NCBI RefSeq assembly: GCF_022288725.1
Contig: NZ_JAKNTA010000005.1
Span: 64,198 to 128,197, forward strand
Length of the DNA: 64,000 nt
Reading direction: 5' to 3'
From: Kitasatospora sp. A2-31
GTDB taxonomy: Bacteria > Actinomycetota > Actinomycetes > Streptomycetales > Streptomycetaceae
In this document: positions 48,500 to 56,635 of the stretch, in pieces
How the letters are laid out: each line of letters begins with the position of its first letter
How positions within the stretch are numbered: the stretch's first letter is position 1
Made by a program: the position numbers and the translations under genes
Notes under the pieces: generated by a model
Seen by the model: only the letters and a program-made list of their open reading frames with translations
Told to the model about the DNA's origin: nothing
Database searches by the model: none

Positions 48500-49122
48500 T
48501 GCCCTGGGACTCCACCGTGGCGCCCGTCCGGCCGCGGCAGAAGGCACGCCGCCGGCTCCAGTGGCTCGGGATGACCGTCCTGCTCGCCCTGGGTGTCATC
48601 GAACTGATGGGTGGGACCGGCGGGTTGTTCGCTCTGCCACGCGCATCGGCCGGCGTCGGCGGCGCCTCGGTGGAGGACCTGGCCAAGCGGATCGGCTGTA
48701 CGGCGGACATCACCGCCGACACGGCGGACCTCCGCCAGGGGCTCTGCAGCCTCGGGGAGGACGAGGTGTGGATCGCCACCTTCCCGACCACCGGGGCCCA
48801 GACGGTCTGGACGTCGGGGGCCGAGGAGTACGGCGGGTCGTACCTGGTGGGTGACCGGTGGGTGGTCGTCCTGTCGGACACCACCGCGGACTTCCTGCAC
48901 CAGAAGCTGGGCGGGGTGGTCACGAACGGCACCGACCACGCCGGGCACGCCGACCAGGGCGACCGGAGCGGTCACGGTGACCACGGTGACCACGCCGACG
49001 AGGGCGGCCGCGGCGACCACGGCACAGGGGAAGGTGCCGGTGACGGGGCCGGCGAGGGCGCCGGTGCGGACCACGGCTCCGGTGCCGACCAGGACGGGCG
49101 CGGTCCGTCCGGTCTCGGCTGA
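48499..49122 (+). CDS. membrane protein with His/Asp-rich tail
   Basis: This 207-residue protein starts at the ATG at 48499, which shares one base with the previous stop. One hydrophobic helix (about 25-48) is followed by a small globular part (VEDLAKRIGCTADITADTAD, VWIATFPTTGAQTVW, VGDRWVVVLSD). The C-terminal 60 residues are low-complexity and rich in His, Asp and Gly (HAGHADQGDRSGHGDHGDH), which could bind metal ions. It completes the envelope redox set. No family is recognised. Confidence 0.75.
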   Translation: MPWDSTVAPVRPRQKARRRLQWLGMTVLLALGVIELMGGTGGLFALPRASAGVGGASVEDLAKRIGCTADITADTADLRQGLCSLGEDEVWIATFPTTGAQTVWTSGAEEYGGSYLVGDRWVVVLSDTTADFLHQKLGGVVTNGTDHAGHADQGDRSGHGDHGDHADEGGRGDHGTGEGAGDGAGEGAGADHGSGADQDGRGPSGLG

Positions 49123-49142
49123 CCTCGGCGATCGACCGATCG

Positions 49143-49209
49143 GGCGGTGGCGATGCCACGCAGACTCCCCGGGCCAGGCCCGGGGAGTCTGCGTGGCATC
49201 GCCACCGCC
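49143..49209. terminator. 67-base palindrome, 33-bp perfect arms around one base
   Basis: Arms 49143-49175 and 49177-49209 pair without mismatch, with a single A at 49176. The palindrome lies 20 bases after the last redox-set gene. It is the longest exact palindrome I found in the window and probably a strong bidirectional terminator. Confidence 0.75.
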
Positions 49210-50643
49210 GTCGTGGTCCGGGGCTCCGGGCCGGTGGTGAGGAGGTGAACGGCGATGATTCCCACGAGGAGCAGGGCGGGGTCGGGTCGCGAGGGCGGGG
49301 CGCCGTCGACGGGCGGCCGCGGGCCCGGACGTCCACGCCGGAGGCCGGCCGGCGTGCCGGCACCGCCGGGTGGACCGTCGGGCCCGGGGTGGCGGCGTGG
49401 GGGACGTCGGTGGCGGTGGCGGGGGCGGGCCCAGGGGTAGGGGTGTAGCAAGGGCGTTGGGGGCGTAGGAGTGGGCGGGGAGCGGGCCAGGCCCGGGGAG
49501 GCCCGCGTCGCCCGGGCGCCGGTGGGGAGAGCGTGACGTACCGCCGGCCGACCGGGCGGCAGCGCCCCAGGCGCCCGGCCCGGCCCGTACCGGGGGTCTT
49601 GGCACGGTCCTCGGGCGCCGACGTCGGGCGCTTCGGGGGCCTCCGCCCCGCCCGGGGGCCGGAAGACGCGGAGGCCCTGCGACAGGCCCCCGGCGGGCGC
49701 TGTACGGCCGGCGTCGGTCCGGTCGTCCGCCGGACCCGCACCGACCGCCGGGCGTCCCTCCGGTCGCCCGGGGCGGCCGCGCCGTCCGCATGTCGGGAGG
49801 CGCTTCCCCGTGCACCGCCCGCGCAGTGCCGGCAACCCGTCGCCCAACCCGTCGCCCAACCCGTCGCCGGCAACCCGTCGCCGGCAACCCGTCCGGCGGT
49901 CCGGTCCGCGTGGTCATGGCGCCCGGCGCCCCAGTTTCTTTGGCACGGGCGGGAGTTACCGCCCGGTTTCCCCGTCGGCCTCCGCTGCGCCGGCCACGCC
50001 GCCGTGCGCGCCGTGCGCATGCGCGCGCACGATGCGTCGACCACCGCGGGCCGAACGCGGCGTCGTGGGGTGCGTCCGGCGGCGCGACACCTCCCGATGA
50101 CGTGTACCCGCTCGTCCGTCACGGCGCCATCGGTTGCATCACGCTACGGATTCGGAACATGCCAAACCCGAATTGGCATTTCTGTTACGCACCGGACTTC
50201 GCCCGCGGGCCGGGGCTGGTGGGACCGGTGGGGTCTGCGCAGACACGGGCCGCCGGGCGGCCCGGCCCCCGCGGACACCGCTCGGCGGGCGTCGCCCGCT
50301 ATTCGGTTTGGGAATGGGCGGGCGGGCGGCGGGCACGGAGACGATTGCCGGAACGCCGTCCGGCTGGTGTGCTGTGGACCACCCTCCCCCGCCTCCCCGA
50401 CGGCGCGGCAGCCGTCCGTCACCGGTGTCGCCGACCCGGGCAGGCCGAGGGCATCGACATCGTCACGTCCCCCGCGACCGGGCGCCCCCGCGCCAGGCCG
50501 CCCAAGAGCCGCCAGGTGCAGTGCCGCGCCTGACCCGCTCGCCGACAACCGAGCCCCGATCTCCCCCGGCCCCGTGAGGCCGCCGTACCCCCCGGTGCGC
50601 GCGACCGTCCCACCACGGGGCAACCAGACCTGAGGAGAACACC
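49210..50643. other. 1.4-kb apparently non-coding region
   Basis: No frame on either strand shows convincing coding character, only low-complexity Arg/Pro/Gly readings. It contains a tandem repeat at 49831-49892. Bases 50100-50180 are less GC-rich, and the last 20 bases include the GAGGAG of the sigma-factor gene. A small RNA is possible but not visible. Confidence 0.4.
49831..49892 (+). repeat. 12-14-base tandem repeat, about five copies
   Basis: The unit CAACCCGTCGCC, with or without an extra GG, occurs about five times in a row at 49833-49892. It lies in the long non-coding region. Confidence 0.7.
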
Positions 50644-51486
50644 TTGACCGTGCGTTCCGACGACTACGGACTGGGTCTGAGCACCTTGAGCGACATCGAG
50701 CTCTCCGCGGTCCTTCCCGCCGCGACCGCCAGCGACACCTCCCGTGTCGGAGCCGTGATGGCCGAGGTCTTCACCCGCCACCACGGCGCGGTGCTGGCCT
50801 ACGCACGCGGCTACTGCCGCGACCCGCAGACCGCCCAGGACCTCGCCGCCGAGGCCTACGCCCGCACCTACGTCTCGGTGTCCCGCGGCCACGGACCGCG
50901 CCACGCCTGGCGCCCGTACCTGATGGCCTGCGTCCGCCGCACCGCGATGGAGTGGAGTAGGCACTTCACCCGGCGGGTGCTGCTGCCGGAGGACTTCGAG
51001 ACCTGGGTCGAGCACCTCGCCGGCGACGCGGAGACCGAGGCCGCGCTGCTCGCGACCGAGGAGACCGCCCTGGTCGCCAAGGCCTACCGCTCCCTGCCCG
51101 AGAGGTGGCAGGTGCTCCTCTGGCTCACCGTGGTGGAGGGCGAGCCGGCGGCCGCCGTCGCGCAGCGGATGGGGATGACGCCGAGCGGCGTGCGCTCCCT
51201 CGCCGCGCGGGCCCGGGAGGGGCTGCGCGAGGCCTACCTGCGCGAGGACGTGGACGAGGGCGCCGAGCCGGAGTGCCGCTACTTCACCGCCCGGCTGGCC
51301 GAAGCCATCCGGCGCCCCGGCCGGCGGCGCGGCCCCGAACTGGCCCGGCACCTGGAGAACTGCGAGGGCTGCGCCCGGGTGGCCGGGGAGGTCGAGCGCG
51401 CCAACCACCTTGCGGTGGCGGCGGCTTCGACCGCTCCGGGCCCGGAGGCCGCACGCCGCCGCCGCCTCTCCGCCCGCCGGCGGTGA
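50644..51486 (+). CDS. ECF sigma factor with C-terminal zinc finger
   Basis: This 280-residue protein starts at the TTG at 50644 with GAGGAGAAC upstream. Region 2 is clear (VFTRHHGAVLAYARGYCRD, AQDLAAEAYARTY, WRPYLMACVRRTAMEW). Region 4 follows with SLPERWQVLLWLTVVEGEP and an HTH with VAQRMGMTPSGVRSLAARAR. The C-terminus adds a zf-HC2-like finger, HLENCEGCARV, which usually belongs to a separate anti-sigma factor. The fused finger may control activity. The layout resembles the sigma-like fusion at 27.5-29.2 kb, but here region 4 is intact and there is no membrane helix. Confidence 0.88.
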   Translation: MTVRSDDYGLGLSTLSDIELSAVLPAATASDTSRVGAVMAEVFTRHHGAVLAYARGYCRDPQTAQDLAAEAYARTYVSVSRGHGPRHAWRPYLMACVRRTAMEWSRHFTRRVLLPEDFETWVEHLAGDAETEAALLATEETALVAKAYRSLPERWQVLLWLTVVEGEPAAAVAQRMGMTPSGVRSLAARAREGLREAYLREDVDEGAEPECRYFTARLAEAIRRPGRRRGPELARHLENCEGCARVAGEVERANHLAVAAASTAPGPEAARRRRLSARRR

Positions 51487-51792
51487 GGCGGCGTCCGCGA
51501 CCCGCGCCCGTCCGCGTGCTGCGGCAGGGCGTCGCCGTCCACCGCACGCGCCGTCCTCCCGGGCCGCCGGAGTGCGGCGTTCCGGGAGGAACGTTCCGGG
51601 CGGACGGTCCCCGCGAAGCGGGGGCGCCGGCTCCCCTCCGCACCGTCCCGGCGGACGCCGAGACGCTGCTCGCCGCCACCCGCACCGCCGCCGAGGCGGC
51701 CGAAGTCCCGGTCAGCAGTGCCTGCCGGGAGCGGGGAGTCGGCGAGCAGGTCGGGGCGGAACGGGTTCGCACGGCGGTGTCGGAGCGGGGAT
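51487..51792. other. non-coding stretch after the sigma-factor gene
   Basis: About 300 bases without a supported gene on either strand. It ends at a strong hairpin shared with the convergent gene. Confidence 0.35.
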
Positions 51793-51832
51793 TGCCCGGT
51801 GCCGCGCGATCGTCGGTGCGCGGCACCGGGCA
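51793..51832. terminator. 15-bp hairpin between convergent genes
   Basis: Perfect 15-base arms (51793-51807 and 51818-51832) flank a ten-base loop and are followed by TTCTCGT. It can terminate transcription from both sides. Confidence 0.7.
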
Positions 51833-51852
51833 TTCTCGTCAGCCCCGGAACG

Positions 51853-52158
51853 TCAGCAGCTGATCAGGCCCTTGAAGTGCCCGATCTGGGCGAACAGCCG
51901 ACTGTAGGCCGTCTGGCCGGGCTGGATCGTGTAACAGGTCGGGTCGGTGCGGTCCGTGTAGACGACCTGGACCCGCTGCTGGGTGCTGCAGTTGTTGGTG
52001 ACGTCCACCCAGACGGTGACCAGGAACTTCTCCTGGGCCACAACGCAGCTGGGAACAGTCGTGGTCGTGGTCGTCGCCGCGCTGGCGACCCCCTGGCCGG
52101 CCGCCATCAGGGCCAGTCCGCCCATGGCCACACCCGCGGCACTCATGAATCGGCGCAT
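51853..52158 (-). CDS. tendamistat-like secreted protein (alpha-amylase inhibitor fold)
   Basis: This 101-residue protein starts at the ATG at 52158 with GAGAGGAG upstream, and its signal peptide ends near ASA-27. Four cysteines (38, 57, 75, 101) have tendamistat-like spacing: 17 residues between Cys57 and Cys75, exactly as in the inhibitor. QRVQVVYTDRTDPTCY and TIQPGQT follow its strand pattern. The inhibitor's Trp-Arg-Tyr triad between the first two cysteines is not present; the corresponding stretch reads AQEKFLVTVWVDV and is three residues longer. It may have the fold without the amylase activity, or inhibit a different enzyme. Confidence 0.7.
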   Translation of the reverse strand: MRRFMSAAGVAMGGLALMAAGQGVASAATTTTTTVPSCVVAQEKFLVTVWVDVTNNCSTQQRVQVVYTDRTDPTCYTIQPGQTAYSRLFAQIGHFKGLISC

Positions 52159-52455
52159 CGTTGGCGCTCCTCTCGGTCATCGGATATCCGCGGCAACTCC
52201 GCCCGGTCGCCGTGCTGTTCATTGAACGTCGGGATCCGGTGACGCGAGGTGTGCGCCGAATAATCTGACATGTTCCTGCACGGATCGTTTGTCATTGGTG
52301 ATTCCCCTGCCCGGTAGGGGTGTTCATGGTGGCGGCGGGGTCGGGGCGGACTGTCCGCGAGTCGCGTGGGTGGGGACCGGAATAGATGACGGTTAGTCAT
52401 GACGGCGCGATCGCGGCAGAATCACGCGCACGAGTTCTGCAGATCCGCCGTGCCG
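52159..52455. promoter_or_regulatory. upstream region of the tendamistat-like gene
   Basis: About 300 bases hold the promoter of the leftward secreted-protein gene and the end of the leftward epimerase gene. A five-base inverted repeat ATGAC-GGTTA-GTCAT at 52386-52400 is a weak operator candidate. No gene was found. Confidence 0.3.
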
Positions 52456-53454
52456 CTACCTCCTGGTCGCGTCCGGGGTCCGTCGGCCGCGCAGCTCGTC
52501 GCGCAGCCGGCGCATGCCCTCCTCGAAGTCGATCCGCGGGCGGTACCCGAACTCGGAGCGGAGCCGTTCGCTGGAGAACCCCTGCTCGGTGGTCATGAGT
52601 TCCACCGCGAGCCTGGTCAACGGCGGGCTCGACTTCAGGCGGAGCTTGCAGTGGGCGGCCTCGACCGCCCACGCCGCGGCGTACGCGGCACGTCGGGGGA
52701 TCGGGACGAACCGGGGCTGCGGCAGGCCCGCGATCTCGGCCAGGCGCTCGAAGTAGGTCTGCCAGCCGACCGGGGAGTCGTCGGTGATGTTGAAGGCCCG
52801 GCCCACGCTCCGCTCGTCCGAAGCGAGGAGCAGGATCGCGTCCACCGCGTTCGACACCTGGGTGAGTCCGGCGGAACGGTTCGCCGGGATCAGCGGGGTG
52901 CCCTCGCGCAGCAACCTCAGGGCCTCGTCGACGAAGGTCTTCGACCGGGGCCCGTACAGGTTGGCCGGACGGACCACGACGGTGGGCAGGTCGTTGCGCT
53001 CGACGAACTGCCACAGCAGCTCCTCGGCCTCGATCTTGGTGTCGCCGTAGCGGAAGCCGCGCCGGCGCAGCGGCGCGCTCTCGTCGACGACGCGGTCCGG
53101 GTGGCCGTACACGTCCGTCGAGCTGACGTGGACGAAGCGCCCCACCCCGGCGGCGGCGGAGGCCGCCAGCAGGTTCTGCACGGCGGTGACGTTGGCCGCG
53201 CGGAACTCGCCCCAGGTGCCCCAGTCCTTGACCATCGCGGCGCAGTGGAAGACCCGGTCGAAGCCCGCGACGCGGCGCACCAGCGAAGCGCGGTCCAGGA
53301 GGTCGGCCTCCACGACGCCGACCCCGAGCCGGTCGAGGTGACTGCGGTCGCTGGACCTGCGGACCAGGGCGGTCACCTCCTCGCCGGCGGCGAGGAGGCC
53401 CTCGACGAGATGGCTGCCCAGGAACCCGCTGGCCCCGGTCACCAGGTTTCGCAT
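52456..53454 (-). CDS. NAD-dependent epimerase/3-beta-hydroxysteroid-dehydrogenase-like SDR
   Basis: This 332-residue protein starts at the ATG at 53454 with GAAGGAC upstream. The N-terminal Rossmann motif is VTGASGFLGSHL, and the catalytic set is Ser in HVSSTDVYG and Tyr-Gly-Asp-Thr-Lys (YGDTKIEAE), an extended-SDR YxxxK. RPANLYGPRSK fits the 3-beta-HSD/epimerase branch. It should oxidise or reduce a hydroxyl or keto group of a small molecule. It lies downstream of the DUF2867 and P450 genes on the same strand, so tailoring of the cluster product is likely. Confidence 0.85.
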   Translation of the reverse strand: MRNLVTGASGFLGSHLVEGLLAAGEEVTALVRRSSDRSHLDRLGVGVVEADLLDRASLVRRVAGFDRVFHCAAMVKDWGTWGEFRAANVTAVQNLLAASAAAGVGRFVHVSSTDVYGHPDRVVDESAPLRRRGFRYGDTKIEAEELLWQFVERNDLPTVVVRPANLYGPRSKTFVDEALRLLREGTPLIPANRSAGLTQVSNAVDAILLLASDERSVGRAFNITDDSPVGWQTYFERLAEIAGLPQPRFVPIPRRAAYAAAWAVEAAHCKLRLKSSPPLTRLAVELMTTEQGFSSERLRSEFGYRPRIDFEEGMRRLRDELRGRRTPDATRR

Positions 53455-53530
53455 GTCTTGTCCTTCGTCGCAAGCACGGGTGGACCCGGCGGCCGCCCGG
53501 GACCGCGGGGTGCACCCGTTCACGGATACG

Positions 53531-54109
53531 TCAGGAGTGCTTCGCCCAGGTGCCGCCGATCCCGCGGATGAGGGAGGGGACCACCAGCGTGCGGCGGAAG
53601 GGAGTGATCCCGGTCATGTAGGCCTTGCCGAGCAGGCCGTTGGGCTTGACGAGCGCGGCCATCTCGCCGCGGTAGCCGCCCGTCCCGCTGGGGACCCAGC
53701 CGATGTGCATCAGCAGGTGGCAGGTCCGGTTGGCCATCTCGGCCACGTACTCGGTGTCGGTCTGGTAGACGGAACGGAGCGGTACCAGGGCGAAGTCCGG
53801 TCCACGCGGCGCCTCCAGGAGGTCGGCCGGCAACCGGTCGCGCACGGACGCCACCCGCCTGCCGACGCCGTCCTCCGCCTTGTCCAGACGGAGCAGCGCG
53901 CCGAGCCTCCAGCGGACCGCGAACAGGACGCGCATCACGGTCGCGGACATCTCGGAGTCGTCGTTCGAGGTGAACTGCTCCACCAGGCGCGGCAGATCGT
54001 CCGGCCCGCCCGGCGTCGGCAGGGCCCACACGTCCTCCAGGACGAAGTCCTCGGTGAACTCGTGGATCCGCCAGGGCCGGGCGGTGTACAGCTCGTTCGG
54101 AACCCTCAT
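53531..54109 (-). CDS. DUF2867-family protein
   Basis: This 192-residue protein has its ATG (54107-54109) overlapping the P450 stop, which suggests coupled translation. It matches the DUF2867 type by PWRIHEFTEDFVLEDVWALP, PLRSVYQTDTEYVAEMANRT and CHLLMHIGWVPSGTGGYRGE. The family resembles polyketide-cyclase-like START folds and often follows SDR genes. The reaction is unknown. Its place between P450 and epimerase indicates a tailoring or helper role in the same pathway. Confidence 0.8.
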   Translation of the reverse strand: MRVPNELYTARPWRIHEFTEDFVLEDVWALPTPGGPDDLPRLVEQFTSNDDSEMSATVMRVLFAVRWRLGALLRLDKAEDGVGRRVASVRDRLPADLLEAPRGPDFALVPLRSVYQTDTEYVAEMANRTCHLLMHIGWVPSGTGGYRGEMAALVKPNGLLGKAYMTGITPFRRTLVVPSLIRGIGGTWAKHS

Positions 54110-55524
54110 GCAGTGAGAGCCTTCCCCTTGCGTGCTCGGAGCGCCATACGAGCACCGTACTCGGGCATGGTGGTGATCCCGCGGTGGTGCACGCGCTCGG
54201 GCGTCATGTCGGGGCGGTCCAGATCGAAGTGGGAGAGGATCACGCGCAGCACGCTCTTCATCTCGTCGATCGCGATCTTGTCGCCGAGGCAACGGGTGAT
54301 GCCACCGCCGAAGGGGATCCAGGCGCTGGTGTCCAGCTTGACGTCGAGGTAGCGCTCGGGGCGGAAGGCCTTGGGTTCCTGGAAGTTGTGCGGATCGGTG
54401 CTGACCAGGTGGGAACTCGCCCACACGATGTCGCCGGGCTCGTAGTAGACGCCGCCGATCTGGATCGGCTTCATCACCTCGCGGGGCATGATCAGCGGCA
54501 GCGGCGGCCGGATGCGGAGCACCTCGTAGCAGACCGCCTCGAGGTAGGCGTCGGTCTCGCCGGCGTCGATCTCCTCCCGCAGGCGGGCCAGCTCGACGGG
54601 GAACCGGCTCAGGTACTCCAGTGCCCAGGCGAGGGACGACACGGTGGTCTCCGTGCCGGCGAGGAACAACGTCATGATCTCGTCGCGGAGTTCGACGTCG
54701 GTGAGCTTGCGGCCGTCGACCTCCATGCTGAGCATCGTCGACAGCAGGTCGTCACCGAGCTCGCCGATCTCGCGGCGCTCGGCGAAGGCTTCGAAGAGCA
54801 GCTCGTCTGCGCGGGCGCGGTGCTTCAGGAACGGGGCCAGGCCGGTGCCGGGGATCGACTTGATCAGCCAGTTCGAGAAGCCCGACATCTGCTCCAGGGG
54901 GATGGCCGCCGTCATGTACTTGTTCAGGTCGACGACACCCATGATCTCCTCGAACAGCTCGCTCCAGCACGAGGGGGTGACCTTGCCGAAGACGACCTCA
55001 CGGATCACCTCGACGGTGAACCGGTGGATCACCGGGCGCAGCGACATCACCTTGTTCTGGGGCCAGTTGGGGATGTCGCGCTCCGCCATCTCGTCGATCG
55101 CGGCCCGGATCCGCTGGAACGCCGTGCCCTTGAAGCTGGGCATCAGCTCCTTGCGCCGGGCCTTGTGCTCGTCCTCCTCGAGGAAGGCGAGGCCGGTCCG
55201 GCCGAAGAACTTGTGGTTGACGTCGTTGCCGTTGCTGGTGTGCAGGACGTCGGGGGGCGCCAGGAACATCTCCTTGATGTCCCCCGGGTCGGAGATCACG
55301 TACATGTCGGGACCGGGCCGGAGCTGGAGCTTGAACCGGTGGCCGAGCTTGTCCCGGACCTTCTCGAGCCAGTCCGTCTGGTACTTCGTGAAGAGGTACG
55401 TCTGGAGGGCTCCGGGCGCCTTGGGCGCCGGGAGGTCGGCAGCCCGGATGGTGACCGGGGGGCGCCGGGCGGAGTGGTCGACCGGGCAGCGGGCGGCGTC
55501 GGGGGCCGATTCGGTAGTGCTCAT
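54106..55524 (-). CDS. cytochrome P450
   Basis: This 472-residue protein starts at the ATG at 55524 with AGGGACGG upstream. The I-helix AGTETT (289-294), ExxR (Glu334-Arg337) and heme-loop FGGGITRCLG with Cys412 are all present. Length and PPDVLHTSNGNDVNHKFFGR resemble class I bacterial P450s acting on terpenoid or polyketide substrates. It needs a separate ferredoxin and reductase, which are not seen nearby. It is coupled to DUF2867 and the epimerase downstream, and lies 1.1 kb upstream of the MMPL gene on the opposite strand. Hydroxylation of the cluster product is the likely role. Confidence 0.92.
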   Translation of the reverse strand: MSTTESAPDAARCPVDHSARRPPVTIRAADLPAPKAPGALQTYLFTKYQTDWLEKVRDKLGHRFKLQLRPGPDMYVISDPGDIKEMFLAPPDVLHTSNGNDVNHKFFGRTGLAFLEEDEHKARRKELMPSFKGTAFQRIRAAIDEMAERDIPNWPQNKVMSLRPVIHRFTVEVIREVVFGKVTPSCWSELFEEIMGVVDLNKYMTAAIPLEQMSGFSNWLIKSIPGTGLAPFLKHRARADELLFEAFAERREIGELGDDLLSTMLSMEVDGRKLTDVELRDEIMTLFLAGTETTVSSLAWALEYLSRFPVELARLREEIDAGETDAYLEAVCYEVLRIRPPLPLIMPREVMKPIQIGGVYYEPGDIVWASSHLVSTDPHNFQEPKAFRPERYLDVKLDTSAWIPFGGGITRCLGDKIAIDEMKSVLRVILSHFDLDRPDMTPERVHHRGITTMPEYGARMALRARKGKALTA

Positions 55525-55813
55525 GTCCGTCCCTGGGTGTCTCGGATCACTGCTGAGCGGGCGTCGGACGGGGCCACGGGGATGGTCCTGGCTTCGACCA
55601 TTCCTGTGCCGCGAGCGGAAACGGTCCGACACCATGTAGAGCCCGCGCCCACGGCCGTGGATACAGCTCGCCGGAAGGCAGTTCGCCCCGCCCGCGGATG
55701 AGACTTCCTCGGGGTCGGCTCGTGCATCTATAGTCGTCGCGCACGGCGGTCCGGCAGGGTCGGCAGCTCCCGCGGTCGGGGAACGGGCCGCGCCCGCAAG
55801 GAGCGTGGAACCT

Positions 55814-56041
55814 TCAGAGGGGCTGCTGCGTCATGTTGAGCGGGACTCCTTCGGCGTGCTGGGGGAGCCGGGGCTGAGGTCCTCCGAGGGACAGGGCCGG
55901 GCGTCCCTGGGCGCCGAAGCACTGGAAGAGCGCCTTGGCGTTCTCGGTCACCCTCTCCGGGCAGCGCCCGACGGCATCCGAGAGCCTGCGGAGCACCGCT
56001 GCGTCCGGGGCCGCGTCCGTGTGGTCGTCGCTCGCATTCAC
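55814..56041 (-). CDS. possible 75-residue peptide
   Basis: The GTG at 56041 has GGAGAG just upstream, and the short frame has good codon bias with a mixed helical start (DAAVLRRLSDAVGRCPERVT) and a two-Cys segment ENAKALFQCFGAQGRP. The tail is Pro/Gln/Leu-rich (QPRLPQHAEGVPLNMTQQPL). It could be a small regulator, a leader peptide or a carrier-like fragment; no family is recognised. It lies between a P450 gene and an MMPL gene. Confidence 0.4.
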   Translation of the reverse strand: MNASDDHTDAAPDAAVLRRLSDAVGRCPERVTENAKALFQCFGAQGRPALSLGGPQPRLPQHAEGVPLNMTQQPL

Positions 56042-56635
56042 TGGTCTCTCCGCTGGGTCGTCAGGGGTACGCGCAGGTGGGTGACCCTCGACACCGCGTT
56101 CGTCGGGGGGGCGCGGGTCCGGTGTCCGGGCAGGCGCGGGACGGGGGGCCGTACGGGCGGCGTGGGGACTCCGCGGTGAGCGGTCCGTACCCTTCGGCCG
56201 GCCGGCCAAACCGGTCGGGGTTCTCGCCCCGGCGTGGTTCGCAGCCCTGACGGCCGCACGGATCCGGCGACCGCACCGGTGGGGCGGCGCCCCGCCCGCA
56301 CCGCCCGCCGGGCAACGGAGCTCCACCCCGGGCCGCCCGCGGGCGCATCGACAACATGCCCCCGATTAGCGGGAGTTGTCGTCCGTTCGGCGCGTCGTGC
56401 GCGTTCCGCCACCGCTCGCCCGGCGGCATCGTATACCGGCCCCGCGGTCGGCGGTCGATGCTCCGGTTTCTCGAACCCAGGTGTATCCAGCCGCTCCTCC
56501 GGCGGCTCTGTGCTGGTGAGGCGTGAGGCCGAGGCGGCCCGCACAGTGCCGGGCAGCCGCCGACGGAGGGTCGAGGTCCCGAATGACGTACGTTCCGCGT
56601 GAGTGCTCCTCGCGCCGCGAGCAGAGGGGTGTCAG
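56042..56635. other. intergenic region upstream of the MMPL gene
   Basis: About 590 bases without a supported gene. It contains AT-richer sequence near 56360-56390 and the AGAGGGGT ribosome-binding site. Promoter boxes could not be assigned. Confidence 0.35.

Noticed and set aside
49810..49900. CRISPR-like repeat
   Set aside because: The units are only 12-14 bases, directly adjacent and without unique spacers, so this is a simple tandem repeat.
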